This document shows, piece after piece, positions 35,213 through 44,979 of a stretch of 64,000 nt of DNA. This DNA is from Microbacterium sp. BR1 (lineage in GTDB: Bacteria > Actinomycetota > Actinomycetes > Actinomycetales > Microbacteriaceae): contig NZ_NMUN01000004.1 in the NCBI RefSeq assembly GCF_002812725.1, forward strand, positions 558,001-622,000, read 5' to 3'. The notes beneath the pieces are model-generated. The model saw only the letters and a list, made by a program, of their open reading frames with translations. It made no database searches and was not told where the DNA came from. Position numbers and translations under genes: made by a program. The first letter of the stretch is position 1; every line of letters begins with the position of its first letter.

Positions 35213-36884
35213 CCCTTGCACCTTTCACCATCCGAGGGCACAACCCGGATGTGTTGACGTGCATCGCGAACCTCTCCAACGATGAGGTCTTCACCCCGCC
35301 GGAGTTCGCGAACCAGATGCTCGACACGCTTGCCGCCGCGTGGGCAGACGCCAACGACGGCGCCGACATCTGGACCAACCCCGATGTCACGTTCCTCGAT
35401 CCTTTCACCAAGTCGGGGGTCTTCCTTCGCGAGATCACTCGCCGCCTCACCGACGGACTGATCCTGACGTTCCCTGACCTCGCCCAGCGCGTCGATCACA
35501 TCCTCACCCGTCAGGTTTTCGGCATCGGGATCACACAGCTCACTGCACTGCTGGCTCGCCGGAGTGTCTATTGCTCGAAGTTCGCCAACGGCCCGCACTC
35601 GATCGCCAGGTCGTTCACGACCGAGGACGGCAACATCTGGTTCGATCGCACGGACCACGCCTGGGGCGGTGGCAAACGCGAGTTTCGGGTTGATCCGCTT
35701 ACGCGCGAAGAGATCGCCGTCTATACCAACCGCAAGTGCACCTACTGCGGTGCTAGCGAAGGCAGCTACGCACGCGGTGACGACTTGGAAACTCACGCCT
35801 ACGCATTCATCCATACCGACGACATCAGAGCTCGGATCGCCGAGCTGTTCGGAGACAACATGCAGTTCGACGTCATCATCGGCAACCCGCCCTATCAGTT
35901 GGGGATGGAGGCGGTGGTGGCGGCGCGTCGGCCACGCCCATCTACAATCTCTTCGTCGAGAAGGCACTCGCGCTCGACCCTCGCTATGCCGTGATGATCA
36001 CCCCGTCGCGATGGTTCTCGGGCGGGAAGGGTCTGGACGATTTCCGGGATCGGATGCTCGCCGACCACCGCTTTGCGAAACTCATCGACTATCCGCAGCT
36101 GTACGACGTCTTTCCTGGCGTGAAGATTCGAGGCGGCGTGTCGTACTGGTTGTGGAGTCGAGACCATGAGGGACCGTGCGAGGTCACCACCAAGATCGGA
36201 GACGAGGCTATCGGCGTACCCGCACTTCGGATGCTTGACGCCTATGACGTGCTCGTGCGTCGCAACGAGGGCGTGCGGATTCTGGACAAGGTGAGGGCGC
36301 ACAGAGTTGACGGAGAGTCGGAGCCTCTCCTCGGCGATGTGGTGTCTGCCAGGAAGCCATTTGGGCTGACGAACCAAAGGGGCAAGGCGACTCCGGTCGG
36401 GTTGAATGATCCAGTCCTGGTGTATGGAAACCAGACTGAGTCGTACATGGAGCGATCTGCGATTACGAGCAACGTCGAATGGGTCGACAAGTGGAAGGTC
36501 TTATTGGTCAAGGCCCACGGAACGAGTGGCCGCGATGACGTTACGATTCTGGGCGAACCGGTCGTGGCCGGCCCAGGTACCGCGTGTACCGAGACCTACC
36601 TCGTGATCGGGGTTGTGGACTCCGAAACAGAGGCTCGGAATCTGGCCATCTACATGCGGACGCGCTTCGTTCGATTCCTCGTCTCGCTTCGCAAGATCAC
36701 CCAGAACATCACTCGCGACTCCTACCTGTTTGTCCCAAGGCTCTCGATGGATCGAGTCTGGACTGATCGTGACCTCTATGAGCGCTACGACATCGATAGT
36801 GAGCAGGTTTCATTCATAGAGTCGTTGATCGCCGAGCGTCCGAGCAACGACGTGCCTGGTTCCGATGAGGACGGCGATGAGTAG
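35209..36884 (+). pseudogene. Eco57I-type adenine methylase, frameshifted after NPPY
   Basis: The GTG at 35209 overlaps the previous stop. The N-terminal part has [15 protein letters not shown] and a motif I variant [15 protein letters not shown]; the catalytic motif is [12 protein letters not shown] near 35888. Immediately after it the frame shifts: GGGG where five G are needed gives an out-of-frame tail in the first frame. The proper continuation ([36 protein letters not shown]-type strands, target-recognition region) runs in another frame to 36884. At 1676 bp the gene is one base short of whole codons. Confidence 0.82.
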
Positions 36885-39447
36885 AGACATCGATCAGCTT
36901 CTCCCGGAGAAGCCCGAGGCACGACTGCGTATCTATGCGTGGTCGCCGAACGATCCACCAGTCGGCTACGCGGGCCTTCTCAAGGTGGGACAGACGACGA
37001 AGGCGGATGTGAACGCGCGCATCCGCGAGTCTCAGGGGCAGATGCAACAGGCATACACGCTGCACGTTGATGAGCTCGCCGAACGAGGCGACGGGACGGT
37101 GTTTCGCGACTCAGATGTGCGCCAACGGCTGATCGACAAGGGCTTCGAGAACCCGATCTTCGGCTCAGCGCGAGAGTGGATGCGGTGCACCCCAGACGAT
37201 GTGCGCACGGCGATCACTGAGCTTCGCACAGGCGTGAAGCTCAGTGGAACCCATCATGAGAAGTTTCCGATGCGCCCGGAGCAAGCCAGCGCCGTGGACA
37301 AGGCCGAGGGCTACTACGAGTCCATCTGGGCCGAGGACTCTCACGCGGTGCCACGGTTCCTGTGGAACGCCAAGATGCGCTTCGGGAAGACCTTCGCCTC
37401 CTACCAACTCGCGAAGCGGCTCGGCGCCAAACGCATCCTCGTGGTCACCTTCAAGCCCGCAGTGGAGGACGCCTGGCAGACCGACCTGGAGTCTCACGCC
37501 GACTTCGACGGCTGGCAGTACCTCTCCTCGGCCGCCGGGGGCAACCCAGATGAGGCGGACAAGACTCGGCCACTGGTCTACTTCGGTTCGTTCCAGGACC
37601 TACTCGGGCGAGATCGGAAGACCGGCCTCATCAAGGCGAAGAACGAGTGGGTCCACACCACCAACTGGGACCTCGTCATCTTCGATGAATACCACTTCGG
37701 TGCGTGGCGAGAGTCCGCCAAGGAGCTGTTCGAGGGCGAGGACGAGAAAGTCAAGCAGAAGGAACTGGCCGCGGAGTACAACGACGGCCTCGTGGCTTTC
37801 GACGAGGAGCTTGACGAACTCGGCAACGACGAGGACGACTTCCTGCCGATCACCACCCGCGCCTACCTGTACCTGTCGGGCACGCCATTCAAGGCGCTGG
37901 CAACCGGTGAGTTTATCGAGGAGCAAATCTTCAACTGGACCTACACCGATGAGCAGCGCGCCAAGGCCGAGTACGCCGTCGCGCAACCGGACGCCTGGAA
38001 CCCGTACGGGGCACTCCCGGAGATGCGTCTGTTCACGTACCAGATGCCTGACGAGTTGATTGCCGTTGCGAATCAGGGAGAGTTCGACGAGTTCGACCTC
38101 AACGAGTTCTTCGAGGCAAAGGGCGCCGGCAAGGACGCCGAGTTCACCCGCAAGACCGACGTGCAGAAGTGGCTCGATCTCGTCCGCGGCGCTCACCTGC
38201 CCACCCAGGTCGACGCGATGCGAATGGGCACCCGCCCGCCATTCCCGTACTCCGATGTCCGACTCCTGCCGTACCTTCAGCACTCGTTCTGGTTCCTGCC
38301 CAACGTTGCTGCCTGCGAGGCAATGTCGAACCTGCTCGCGGAGAAGCAGAACGTGTTCTGGCACGACTACAAGGTCCTCGTCGTCGCGGGTCCCGGCGCG
38401 GGCATCGGGCTGGATGCTCTCCCGCCAGTGCGGGCGGCGATCGGCGACGGCCACGACACGAAGACGATCACCCTGTCGTGCGGCAAGCTCACCACGGGCG
38501 TCACCGTCAAGCAGTGGTCCTCGATCCTGATGTTGCGCAACCTCAACTCACCCGAGACCTACTTCCAGGCAGCCTTCCGTGTGCAGTCACCGTGGTCGAT
38601 CAAGAACCCCGACGGCGACAACCCAAGCGCCGAAGCCGTCCTCAAGCCGGTGTGCTTCGTGTTCGACTTCGCGCCGACCCGCGCGCTGCGTCAGATCGCC
38701 GACTACGGCGCGGGCCTCTCACCGGAGACGCCGAACCCCGAGCAAGCCGTAGAGGAACTCGTGAAGTTCCTGCCCGTGTTGGCCTACGACGGGTCGAACA
38801 TGACCCAGGTCGATGCCGGCGGCATCCTCGATATCGCCATGTCGGGCACCTCCGCGACCCTCCTGGCCCGCAAGTGGGAGTCCGCGATCCTCGTCAACGT
38901 CGACAACGAAACCCTGCGCAAGATCATGAACAGCCCCGACGCCCTCAACGCCGTCATGAACATCGAGGGTTTCCGTGCACTCGGCAACGACATCTTCGAG
39001 ACCGTCGTGAACAAGAGTGACGCCGTGAAGAAGGTGAAGAAGGAGAAGGGCGAGGACATCACTCCGGCGGAGAAGAAGGAGCTGACGGCGGAGGAGAAGG
39101 AGTACAAGTCCAAGCGGAAGCAGATTCAGGAGAAGCTGGTCAAGTTCGCCACCCGCATCCCTGCATTCATGTACCTGACCGACTTCCGTGAGAACACTCT
39201 TACCGACGTCATCACCAAGCTCGAACCCGGCCTGTTCCGCACCGTCACCGGACTGACCGTCGAGGACTTCCACCTCCTCGTGAATCTCGGCGTCTTTAAC
39301 GCCACCCATATGAACCAGGCCGTCTTCGCCTTCCGCCGCTACGAGGACTCCTCCTTGTCCTACACCGGCATCGAGTCCCACAAGGGCCTGCGTCGCTACG
39401 GCCTCTACGACACCGTCGTCGCCGTCAACGACGAGACCGTAGTCTGA
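36877..39447 (+). CDS. GIY-YIG-like nuclease fused to DEAD/DEAH helicase, restriction-type
   Basis: The 856-residue product starts at ATG 36877, GAGG six bases ahead. Residues about 20-110 resemble the T5orf172/GIY-YIG nuclease fold (GYAGLLKVGQTTKADVNARI). Next come helicase motifs: RFLWNAKMRFGKTFASYQLA (Walker A-like, key MRFGKT), WDLVIFDEYHFG (DExH), and YLSGTPFKAL (motif III), with a second RecA domain (TLSCGKLTTGVTVKQW, motif VI-like FQAAFRVQSPW). A Lys/Glu-rich region lies near residue 720. It looks like the restriction subunit of the preceding methylases. Confidence 0.82.
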   Translation: MSRDIDQLLPEKPEARLRIYAWSPNDPPVGYAGLLKVGQTTKADVNARIRESQGQMQQAYTLHVDELAERGDGTVFRDSDVRQRLIDKGFENPIFGSAREWMRCTPDDVRTAITELRTGVKLSGTHHEKFPMRPEQASAVDKAEGYYESIWAEDSHAVPRFLWNAKMRFGKTFASYQLAKRLGAKRILVVTFKPAVEDAWQTDLESHADFDGWQYLSSAAGGNPDEADKTRPLVYFGSFQDLLGRDRKTGLIKAKNEWVHTTNWDLVIFDEYHFGAWRESAKELFEGEDEKVKQKELAAEYNDGLVAFDEELDELGNDEDDFLPITTRAYLYLSGTPFKALATGEFIEEQIFNWTYTDEQRAKAEYAVAQPDAWNPYGALPEMRLFTYQMPDELIAVANQGEFDEFDLNEFFEAKGAGKDAEFTRKTDVQKWLDLVRGAHLPTQVDAMRMGTRPPFPYSDVRLLPYLQHSFWFLPNVAACEAMSNLLAEKQNVFWHDYKVLVVAGPGAGIGLDALPPVRAAIGDGHDTKTITLSCGKLTTGVTVKQWSSILMLRNLNSPETYFQAAFRVQSPWSIKNPDGDNPSAEAVLKPVCFVFDFAPTRALRQIADYGAGLSPETPNPEQAVEELVKFLPVLAYDGSNMTQVDAGGILDIAMSGTSATLLARKWESAILVNVDNETLRKIMNSPDALNAVMNIEGFRALGNDIFETVVNKSDAVKKVKKEKGEDITPAEKKELTAEEKEYKSKRKQIQEKLVKFATRIPAFMYLTDFRENTLTDVITKLEPGLFRTVTGLTVEDFHLLVNLGVFNATHMNQAVFAFRRYEDSSLSYTGIESHKGLRRYGLYDTVVAVNDETVV

Positions 39448-39477
39448 CCACCCGTCAGCCCGTATCGAGAGAGCCGC

Positions 39478-39736
39478 ATGTCCTTCCAGACCCGGCGCAG
39501 CATCGAGGAGATGCTCACCGCCATCCACAAGCGCGAGTATCTGATGCCAGCTATCCATCGTGAATTTGTCTGAAGCACGGATACCCTGTCGGCTCCTTCC
39601 TGCTCTGGAACTTCAAGCCCGAGACCGCGCAGTCGTACACGTTCTACGAGTTCCTGACGAACTACCACGAGCGCGACAACCTTACGCGGACAAGACAACG
39701 GTTCCCTCCGGGCAGCAAGACCCTTCAGCCGATTGG
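39478..39736 (+). pseudogene. DUF262 (GmrSD-type) nuclease, 5' fragment
   Basis: Starting at ATG 39478 the sequence reads MSFQTRRSIEEML and YLMPAIHREFV, the conserved opening of DUF262 proteins, then a premature TGA where W is expected. Other frames continue with GYPVGSFLLWNFKPE and YTFYEFLTNYHERDN, both standard DUF262 segments, and KTTVPSGQ. The expected stretch between REFVW and GYPVG is deleted and two one-base losses occur. The gene then ends abruptly at the merR stop. Its 3' end is found at 45478-45782. Confidence 0.78.
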
Positions 39737-40126
39737 TCAGAGGTACCGGCAGATCGACTCGGGTGTGCAGGCCTCCGGCGACGTCTGTGCTGCGTTCGCG
39801 CGGAGCTCGGCGACGCTGGTACGGAGCAGGCGGAGATGCTCAAGCTGCTCGTCGATCTCGACCAGTCGCCGGTCGAGGAGGTCTCGAACATGACCGCACG
39901 GCGACCCGCCCGCGTCACGTACTTCGAGGATCTCGGCGGTTTGCGCGAGGGTGACCCCTGCTGCGCGGGCCCGGTCGATGAACTCGAGCCGCTGCACCGC
40001 CTCGTCGCCGTAGTTGCGGTACCCGGCCGGGGTACGCTCCGGAGGTTGGAGCAGCCCGCGCTCCTCGTAATACCGCAGCGTGGACGCCCTCGTCTTCGCC
40101 TTCCCCGCGAGTTCTCCGATCCGCAT
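39737..40126 (-). CDS. merR: MerR-family metal-responsive regulator
   Basis: The start is the ATG at 40124-40126 (MRIGELAGKAKTRASTLRYYEERGL) after GGAGGTGACG. The 129-residue protein has the MerR HTH, the coiled-coil dimerisation helix (RRLVEIDEQLEHLRLLRTSV) and cysteines at GSPCGH and EACTPESICRYL, which is compatible with Hg(II) binding. It is divergent from merA with a MerR-type promoter between. Selectivity for mercury is inferred from the neighbour. Confidence 0.85.
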   Translation of the reverse strand: MRIGELAGKAKTRASTLRYYEERGLLQPPERTPAGYRNYGDEAVQRLEFIDRARAAGVTLAQTAEILEVRDAGGSPCGHVRDLLDRRLVEIDEQLEHLRLLRTSVAELRANAAQTSPEACTPESICRYL

Positions 40127-40145
40127 CGTCACCTCCGCCACCGAC

Positions 40146-40176
40146 TTGACCTTCAAGCATACTTTAAGGTCCATTC
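40146..40176 (+). promoter_or_regulatory. MerR-type promoter/operator of merA
   Basis: A near-perfect inverted repeat, GACCTTCAAG (40148) and CTTTAAGGTC (ending 40171), lies between a -35-like TTGACC (40146-40151) and a -10-like CCATTC (40171-40176). The spacer of 19 bp is longer than normal, as is usual for promoters twisted open by MerR. Confidence 0.7.
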
Positions 40177-40224
40177 TTTCAGGAGTGGCCGCATGAGTGG
40201 CCGGTTCGAACTTGAGGAGGCATC

Positions 40225-41601
40225 GTGACACAGCACACAGAGGTTGATCTCGTGGTGATCGGGACGGGCGGGGCGGCGATGTCCGCAGCGATCCACGCGC
40301 GCCTCGAGGGGGCCAGCGTGGTCGCCATCGAATCGGGAACCCTCGGCGGTACCTGCGTGAACGTGGGTTGTGTGCCGTCCAAGACGCTTCTCGCGGCCGC
40401 GCACACCCGGCACTCCGCCCTCACGAACCCGTTCTCAGGCGCCCCCAGCTCTGCTGGGATGGTCGATCTCAGCGCGCTCATCGAGCAGAAGGATGATCTG
40501 GTTGGGATGCTCCGCCAGACCAAGTACGCCGACATCGCCGCTGCCTACGGGTTTGACATCCTCCCGGGCACTGCAACGTTCACAGACGCGGGAACCCTGC
40601 TCGTGGATGGACGACCGGTGCGCGCGAAGTCGTATCTCGTCGCCACCGGCGCCGAGCCGCACGTGCCGGCAATCCCTGGGCTTGAGCAGGTTGATTACCT
40701 CACGTCGACCACAGCGATGGAACTGACGGAACTGCCCGCGTCGCTCGTGGTGATCGGCGGTGGCTTCGTCGGCCTGGAACAGGCGCAGCTGTTCGCCCGG
40801 CTCGGAGTAGAGGTCACCGTCATCGGTCGGCTCGCCCCGCACGCCGAACCGGAACTGTCATCCGAGCTCCGCAAGGCCTTCCTGGCCGAGGGGATCAGCG
40901 TCATCGGCGACCGCGCAGCCACGATCACCCAGCACGAGGGCCTGGTCCAGGTGACGACCCGCAACGGGAAGGACGCGACCGGTGAACGTGTCCTCGTTGC
41001 CACCGGTCGCACCCCGCGCACCGAAGGGCTCAACCTTCCTGCTGCGGGTATCGCGACCGACGAGCGCGGCTTCGTCATCGTAGACGAGCAGCAGCGGACC
41101 ACGAACCCGGCTGTGTTCGCCGCCGGTGACGTCACTGACGTGCCCCAGTACGTGTACGTCGCCGCGAGGACTGGGAAGATCGCCGCGCACAACGCCCTGG
41201 GTCACGACGAGCGAGTCGACTACACCGGGTTGCCGTCTGTGCTGTTCACCTCACCCCAACTGGCCTCCGCCGGGATCACCGAAGCCAGCGCCATCGCCGC
41301 CGGATACCGGTGCGCCTGCCGATTCCTACGACTTTCCGACGTGCCCAGGGCCATCGCCAACCACGACACACGCGGCGGCATCAAGGTCGTCGCCGACGCC
41401 GACACCGGCAAAGTCCTCGGTATCCACGCCCTCGCCGACACCGCTGGGGAGATGATGCTCGCCGCAACCTACGCCATCACCGCCGGATTCACCGTCACCC
41501 AACTCGCCGACACCTGGGCCCCCTACCTCACCATGGCCGAAGGCATCCGCCTCACCGCGAACCTCTTCCGCAACGAACTCCCCACCTCCTGCTGCGCCTG
41601 A
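40225..41601 (+). CDS. merA: mercuric reductase
   Basis: A 458-residue FAD-disulfide oxidoreductase. The FAD site is VVIGTGGAAMSAAIHA, the redox disulfide GGTCVNVGCVPSKTLL, the NAD(P)H site VVIGGGFVGLEQAQLFARLG, and the protein ends LPTSCCA with the C-terminal vicinal cysteines diagnostic of MerA. It reduces Hg(II) to volatile Hg(0) in the cytoplasm with NADPH. It lacks the N-terminal heavy-metal-associated domain of longer MerA forms. GTG start at 40225 follows GGAGG. No merT, merP or merB gene is visible, so uptake must be by other routes. Confidence 0.92.
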   Translation: MTQHTEVDLVVIGTGGAAMSAAIHARLEGASVVAIESGTLGGTCVNVGCVPSKTLLAAAHTRHSALTNPFSGAPSSAGMVDLSALIEQKDDLVGMLRQTKYADIAAAYGFDILPGTATFTDAGTLLVDGRPVRAKSYLVATGAEPHVPAIPGLEQVDYLTSTTAMELTELPASLVVIGGGFVGLEQAQLFARLGVEVTVIGRLAPHAEPELSSELRKAFLAEGISVIGDRAATITQHEGLVQVTTRNGKDATGERVLVATGRTPRTEGLNLPAAGIATDERGFVIVDEQQRTTNPAVFAAGDVTDVPQYVYVAARTGKIAAHNALGHDERVDYTGLPSVLFTSPQLASAGITEASAIAAGYRCACRFLRLSDVPRAIANHDTRGGIKVVADADTGKVLGIHALADTAGEMMLAATYAITAGFTVTQLADTWAPYLTMAEGIRLTANLFRNELPTSCCA

Positions 41602-41823
41602 CACAAGAGCCGGGCCCAGCGATGTGGTGATCCAAGTGATATCCGCGACGCCTTCAACACCGGCACCGACCGCGTGATCGACGCCTACGCGGTCAGCGTG
41701 GGCTCAGTTGAGGCAGCGGCGCCGAGCACGTCGTCTGGGCCGCTCACACGCGGAGCGCACCGGGACACTCAGCCGCCAGGTAGCAACCACAGCACGCTGC
41801 CATCTACGCAGTCGGCTACGAGT
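41602..41823. other. gene-free gap between merA and cadD
   Basis: 222 bp with no convincing gene. A plus-strand frame reads DIRDAFNTGTDRVIDAYAV, which might be a relic of a longer gene, but I cannot name it. Confidence 0.4.
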
Positions 41824-42426
41824 TCAGAGGCCGAAGGCACCACCACTGACGAGGATGAAGATGCCCAGGCCGATGAGCACGATCGGGAACAGGATGTGTT
41901 CCCAGCGTTCCAGGAGTTCGGCGATCGGTCGGCGGGTGGCGACGAACTTGCCCAGGCCGACGAGGGCGGCGACCAGGGCGAGGAACACGATGCAGTACGC
42001 CACCACGGCCGCTGGGCCCACGCTGAGGAAGACCGGGACGTAGACGCCGATGTTGTCCCCGCCGTTGGCGAAGGTCACCCCGGCCACCGTCCACACCCCA
42101 ACCTTCTTGCCCTCGACCTTTGCCTCATCGTCATCGTCGGCACCGCGGTTGCGCCAGGCTTGCCACGCAGCCCAAAGTCCCAACCCCAGCGGAATGAGTC
42201 CGAAGTAGGGGATGACCTCCGGCGGCAGGAACGCTCCCGCCCCGAGCGTCACCAGCACGGAAGCGCCCAGGATGCCAGCGAACCCGAGGTACTGTCCGAC
42301 CAGGATTCGGGCGGTGGTCCCGCGCCGGCCCGCGCCTCGGGCGAAGAACAAGGAGAGCACGATGATGTCATCGATGTTCGTGGCGATGAATAGGCCGATC
42401 GCCTGCAGGACGGAGGACAGGATCAT
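41824..42426 (-). CDS. cadD: CadD-family cadmium resistance transporter
   Basis: The 200-residue membrane protein has five or six helices (VLQAIGLFIATNIDDIIVLSLFF at the N-terminus, LPPEVIPYFGLIPLGLGLWAAW, FANGGDNIGVYVPVFLSVG). The paired NIDD and GGDNIGVY motifs are typical of CadD, in which the acidic residues line the metal path. It should export or sequester Cd(II). A charged cytoplasmic loop (GADDDDEAKVEGKK) is notable. It lies downstream of lspA and the P-type ATPase in the same direction. Confidence 0.85.
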   Translation of the reverse strand: MILSSVLQAIGLFIATNIDDIIVLSLFFARGAGRRGTTARILVGQYLGFAGILGASVLVTLGAGAFLPPEVIPYFGLIPLGLGLWAAWQAWRNRGADDDDEAKVEGKKVGVWTVAGVTFANGGDNIGVYVPVFLSVGPAAVVAYCIVFLALVAALVGLGKFVATRRPIAELLERWEHILFPIVLIGLGIFILVSGGAFGL

Positions 42427-42502
42427 GCGCCCACCGCCGCGTTACAGCCGCCTGGCGGCCCAGCGGTTCCGGCAGCCGCGTGCCGTTGATACTCTGCGAC
42501 CA

Positions 42503-43078
42503 TCATTGTCCGTTCCTGGTGTGGTTTGGGCCTCGGAGGTAAAGCAGTACGCCCAGGGCGACGCCGAAACCGAGGATGACGTCGGCAAGGTTGCCGATGA
42601 ACAGGTTGCCGTAGGCGAGGAAGTCGGTGACATGACCGCGGCCGAATCCGGGAGGGGCGAACAGCCGGTCCAGGAGGTTGCCGACTGCGCCGCCCCACAC
42701 CAGGCCGATCGCGACCGCCCACCCGGCCGATGGAGCGCGCGCGGCGGCGATGAGCAGGGCGATGGACGCCGCGGTCGCGATGACGGTGAGCAGCCACGTT
42801 GAATCGGACCCTAAGGACATGACGGTGCCGGGGTTGAACGCGAGCTGTAAGCCGAGCCAGTCTCCCAAGAGCGGGATTGCGGTCATCCTCGCTGAGCTGA
42901 GCTGAGCGAGGGCGAGTGCCTTGCTGCCTTGGTCGATCAGCACCGCGCCGGCGGCGACGGCGCACGCGAGCAGGAACCAGCGGAGCCGGACGCGCGCCGC
43001 CGCCGGGCCGGCAGAACTCGCTTCCACGGCATCCGCTTTTCCCGGGGAGGGAGCGGAGCCGTCAAGGGGATCGGTCAT
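42503..43078 (-). CDS. lspA: lipoprotein signal peptidase (metal-island LspA)
   Basis: The 191-residue membrane protein has four helices and the aspartic protease motifs of signal peptidase II: FNPGTVMSL (motif with Asn), GGAVGNLLDRLF and GNLADVILGFG with the catalytic Asp pair. It removes signal peptides from prolipoproteins. LspA paralogues often accompany heavy-metal P-type ATPases on resistance islands, where the reason is unknown. It overlaps the ATPase gene by 4 bp. Its N-terminus has a polar stretch of about 30 residues. Confidence 0.88.
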   Translation of the reverse strand: MTDPLDGSAPSPGKADAVEASSAGPAAARVRLRWFLLACAVAAGAVLIDQGSKALALAQLSSARMTAIPLLGDWLGLQLAFNPGTVMSLGSDSTWLLTVIATAASIALLIAAARAPSAGWAVAIGLVWGGAVGNLLDRLFAPPGFGRGHVTDFLAYGNLFIGNLADVILGFGVALGVLLYLRGPNHTRNGQ

Positions 43079-44979
43079 GCCTTCGTGCGCCGCGCCGCGC
43101 GGAGCCCGTTGAGGATGACGACGACTTCAGCGACCTCGTGTACAAGCACGACCGCGGCGAGCCCGAGGACTCCGGTGATCGCGAGCGGCAGCAGCGCCAC
43201 GATGATCGCGATCGACAACACGACGTTCTGGTTGATGATGTTGCGGCCGCGGCGGGCGTGGGCGAGGGCCTGTGGGATGAGGCGCAGGTCGTGGCCGGTG
43301 AACGCGACGTCGGCCGACTCGATCGCAGCATCGGCGCCCTTGGCTCCCATAGCGATCCCCACATCCGCGGCCGCCAGCGCGGGAGCGTCGTTGATGCCGT
43401 CCCCGATCATGGCAGTGGGCTGAGACTTCGACAACTTCGCGACGGCGGTGGCCTTGTCCTCGGGGCGCAGCTCGGCGCGCACGTCCCTGATGCCGGCCTG
43501 GTCGGCCAGCGCTGCGGCGGTGCGGGCGTTGTCGCCGGTGAGCATCGTCACCCCGATCCCGCGGCGGTTCAGCGTGGCGATGACCTCGGGAACCTCTGGG
43601 CGCAGTTCGTCACGCACCCCGATCGCCCCGGCCGGCTGGTCGCCTCGGTGCACGATGACGACGGTCATCCCCTCGGACTCCATCGCCCGCACCTGGTCGG
43701 CCAGTGATCCGGCATCCAGCCAGCGGGGGCTACCGACGGCGAGACGGGCACTACCGAGCGTGCCGGTGATGCCGCGCCCGGCGGTCTCGGTGACGTCGTG
43801 CGCGGTCGGGGCGTCGGGGACGGCCTTCGTGATCGCGGCGGCCAGCGGGTGCGTGCTGTGACCTTCCAGGCTCGCCGCCCACGCCAGCACCTCATTCTCG
43901 GTCGCGCCGGTGGTGACGACGCGGGTCACCGTGGGCTCGTTGCGGGTCAGCGTGCCGGTCTTGTCGACGGCGAGGTGGCGGATGCCGCCGAACCGCTCGA
44001 ACGCGGCCCCGGACTTCACGACCACACCGAACTTCGACGCCGCGCCGATCGCGGAAACAACGGTGACCGGGACGGCGATCGCCAGCGCGCACGGCGAGGC
44101 TGCGACCAGCACCACCAGAGCGCGGGTGATCCACAGCTCAGGGTCGCCGCTCAACAGCGACCCAAGCACGCCGACCAGCACGGCGAGGATCATCACGCCG
44201 GGCACCAGCGGGCGGGCGATCCGGTCGGCCAGGCGGGCACGGTCGCCCTTCTCGGCCTGCGCCTGCTCGACCAGCTCCACGATGGTGGTGAGCGAGTTGT
44301 CGGTGCCGGCGGCGGTGGCCTCGACCTCGAGCACGCCGGTGGTGTTGATTGACCCGGCCGAGACGTCGGTGCCCGGTTCGACCTCGACCGGGATCGATTC
44401 ACCCGTGATCGCGGACGTGTCCAGGCTGCTTCGCCCGGCCCGCACGGTGCCGTCGGTGGCGATCCGTTCGCCCGGCCGGACCACCAGGACATCCCCGACG
44501 CGCAGCTCCTTCGCCTCGACCTCGGCGGTGGCGTCGCCGCGCTTGACGAGTGCGGTGTCGGGCACGAGCTTCAACAGCGCCCGCAACCCTGCGCGGGCGC
44601 GGTCCATCGCCTTGTCCTCCAGCGCCTCCGCAATGGAGTACAGGAATGCCAGCGCGGCGGCCTCCTCGACGTAGCCGAGGATCACCGCGCCGGTCGCGCT
44701 GATCGTCATCAGCAGCCCGATGCCGAACTTGCCCTTGGTGAACAGCTTGCGCAGCGCGCCCGGCACGAACGTGTAAGCGCCCAGCAGCAGGCCGATCCAG
44801 AACAGCACCAGGCCCGCGGTCTCCGCGCCGGTCCACTCGCACACCAGGCCGGCGGCGAACGCGACGCCGGAGGCGATCGGGATCAGAACGCTCGGGCTCC
44901 GATACCACGGCCGGTCATCGTCATCATCGTGGTCGTCGAGGTCGACGTGCTCGACCTGCGAACCTGTGACCGCGCTCAC
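43075..44979 (-). CDS. heavy-metal-translocating P-type ATPase (Cd/Zn type)
   Basis: The 634-residue P1B ATPase has eight likely helices. It carries the ion-binding motif ASPCALAIAVP, phosphorylation site AVDKTGTLTRNE, actuator TGES, HP motif in EGHSTHPLAAAI and hinge MIGDGINDAPALAAADVG. The SPC motif with the GVVVKSG follow-up is typical of Cd/Zn/Pb exporters. There is no N-terminal metal-binding domain; instead a short acidic, Asp/His-rich stretch (DLDDHDDDDD) precedes helix 1. The GTG start (44977-44979) overlaps the CmtR-like stop, so regulator and pump are coupled. Confidence 0.9.
   Translation of the reverse strand: MSAVTGSQVEHVDLDDHDDDDDRPWYRSPSVLIPIASGVAFAAGLVCEWTGAETAGLVLFWIGLLLGAYTFVPGALRKLFTKGKFGIGLLMTISATGAVILGYVEEAAALAFLYSIAEALEDKAMDRARAGLRALLKLVPDTALVKRGDATAEVEAKELRVGDVLVVRPGERIATDGTVRAGRSSLDTSAITGESIPVEVEPGTDVSAGSINTTGVLEVEATAAGTDNSLTTIVELVEQAQAEKGDRARLADRIARPLVPGVMILAVLVGVLGSLLSGDPELWITRALVVLVAASPCALAIAVPVTVVSAIGAASKFGVVVKSGAAFERFGGIRHLAVDKTGTLTRNEPTVTRVVTTGATENEVLAWAASLEGHSTHPLAAAITKAVPDAPTAHDVTETAGRGITGTLGSARLAVGSPRWLDAGSLADQVRAMESEGMTVVIVHRGDQPAGAIGVRDELRPEVPEVIATLNRRGIGVTMLTGDNARTAAALADQAGIRDVRAELRPEDKATAVAKLSKSQPTAMIGDGINDAPALAAADVGIAMGAKGADAAIESADVAFTGHDLRLIPQALAHARRGRNIINQNVVLSIAIIVALLPLAITGVLGLAAVVLVHEVAEVVVILNGLRAARRTKA

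Noticed and set aside
34568-39447. Classical type I or type III restriction system
   Set aside because: There is no HsdS-like specificity protein, and the methylases and GIY-YIG/helicase fusion do not match Mod/Res domain order.
42503-43078. Housekeeping lspA
   Set aside because: It lies inside the metal operon and overlaps the P-type ATPase gene, so it is the island paralogue, not the chromosomal copy.
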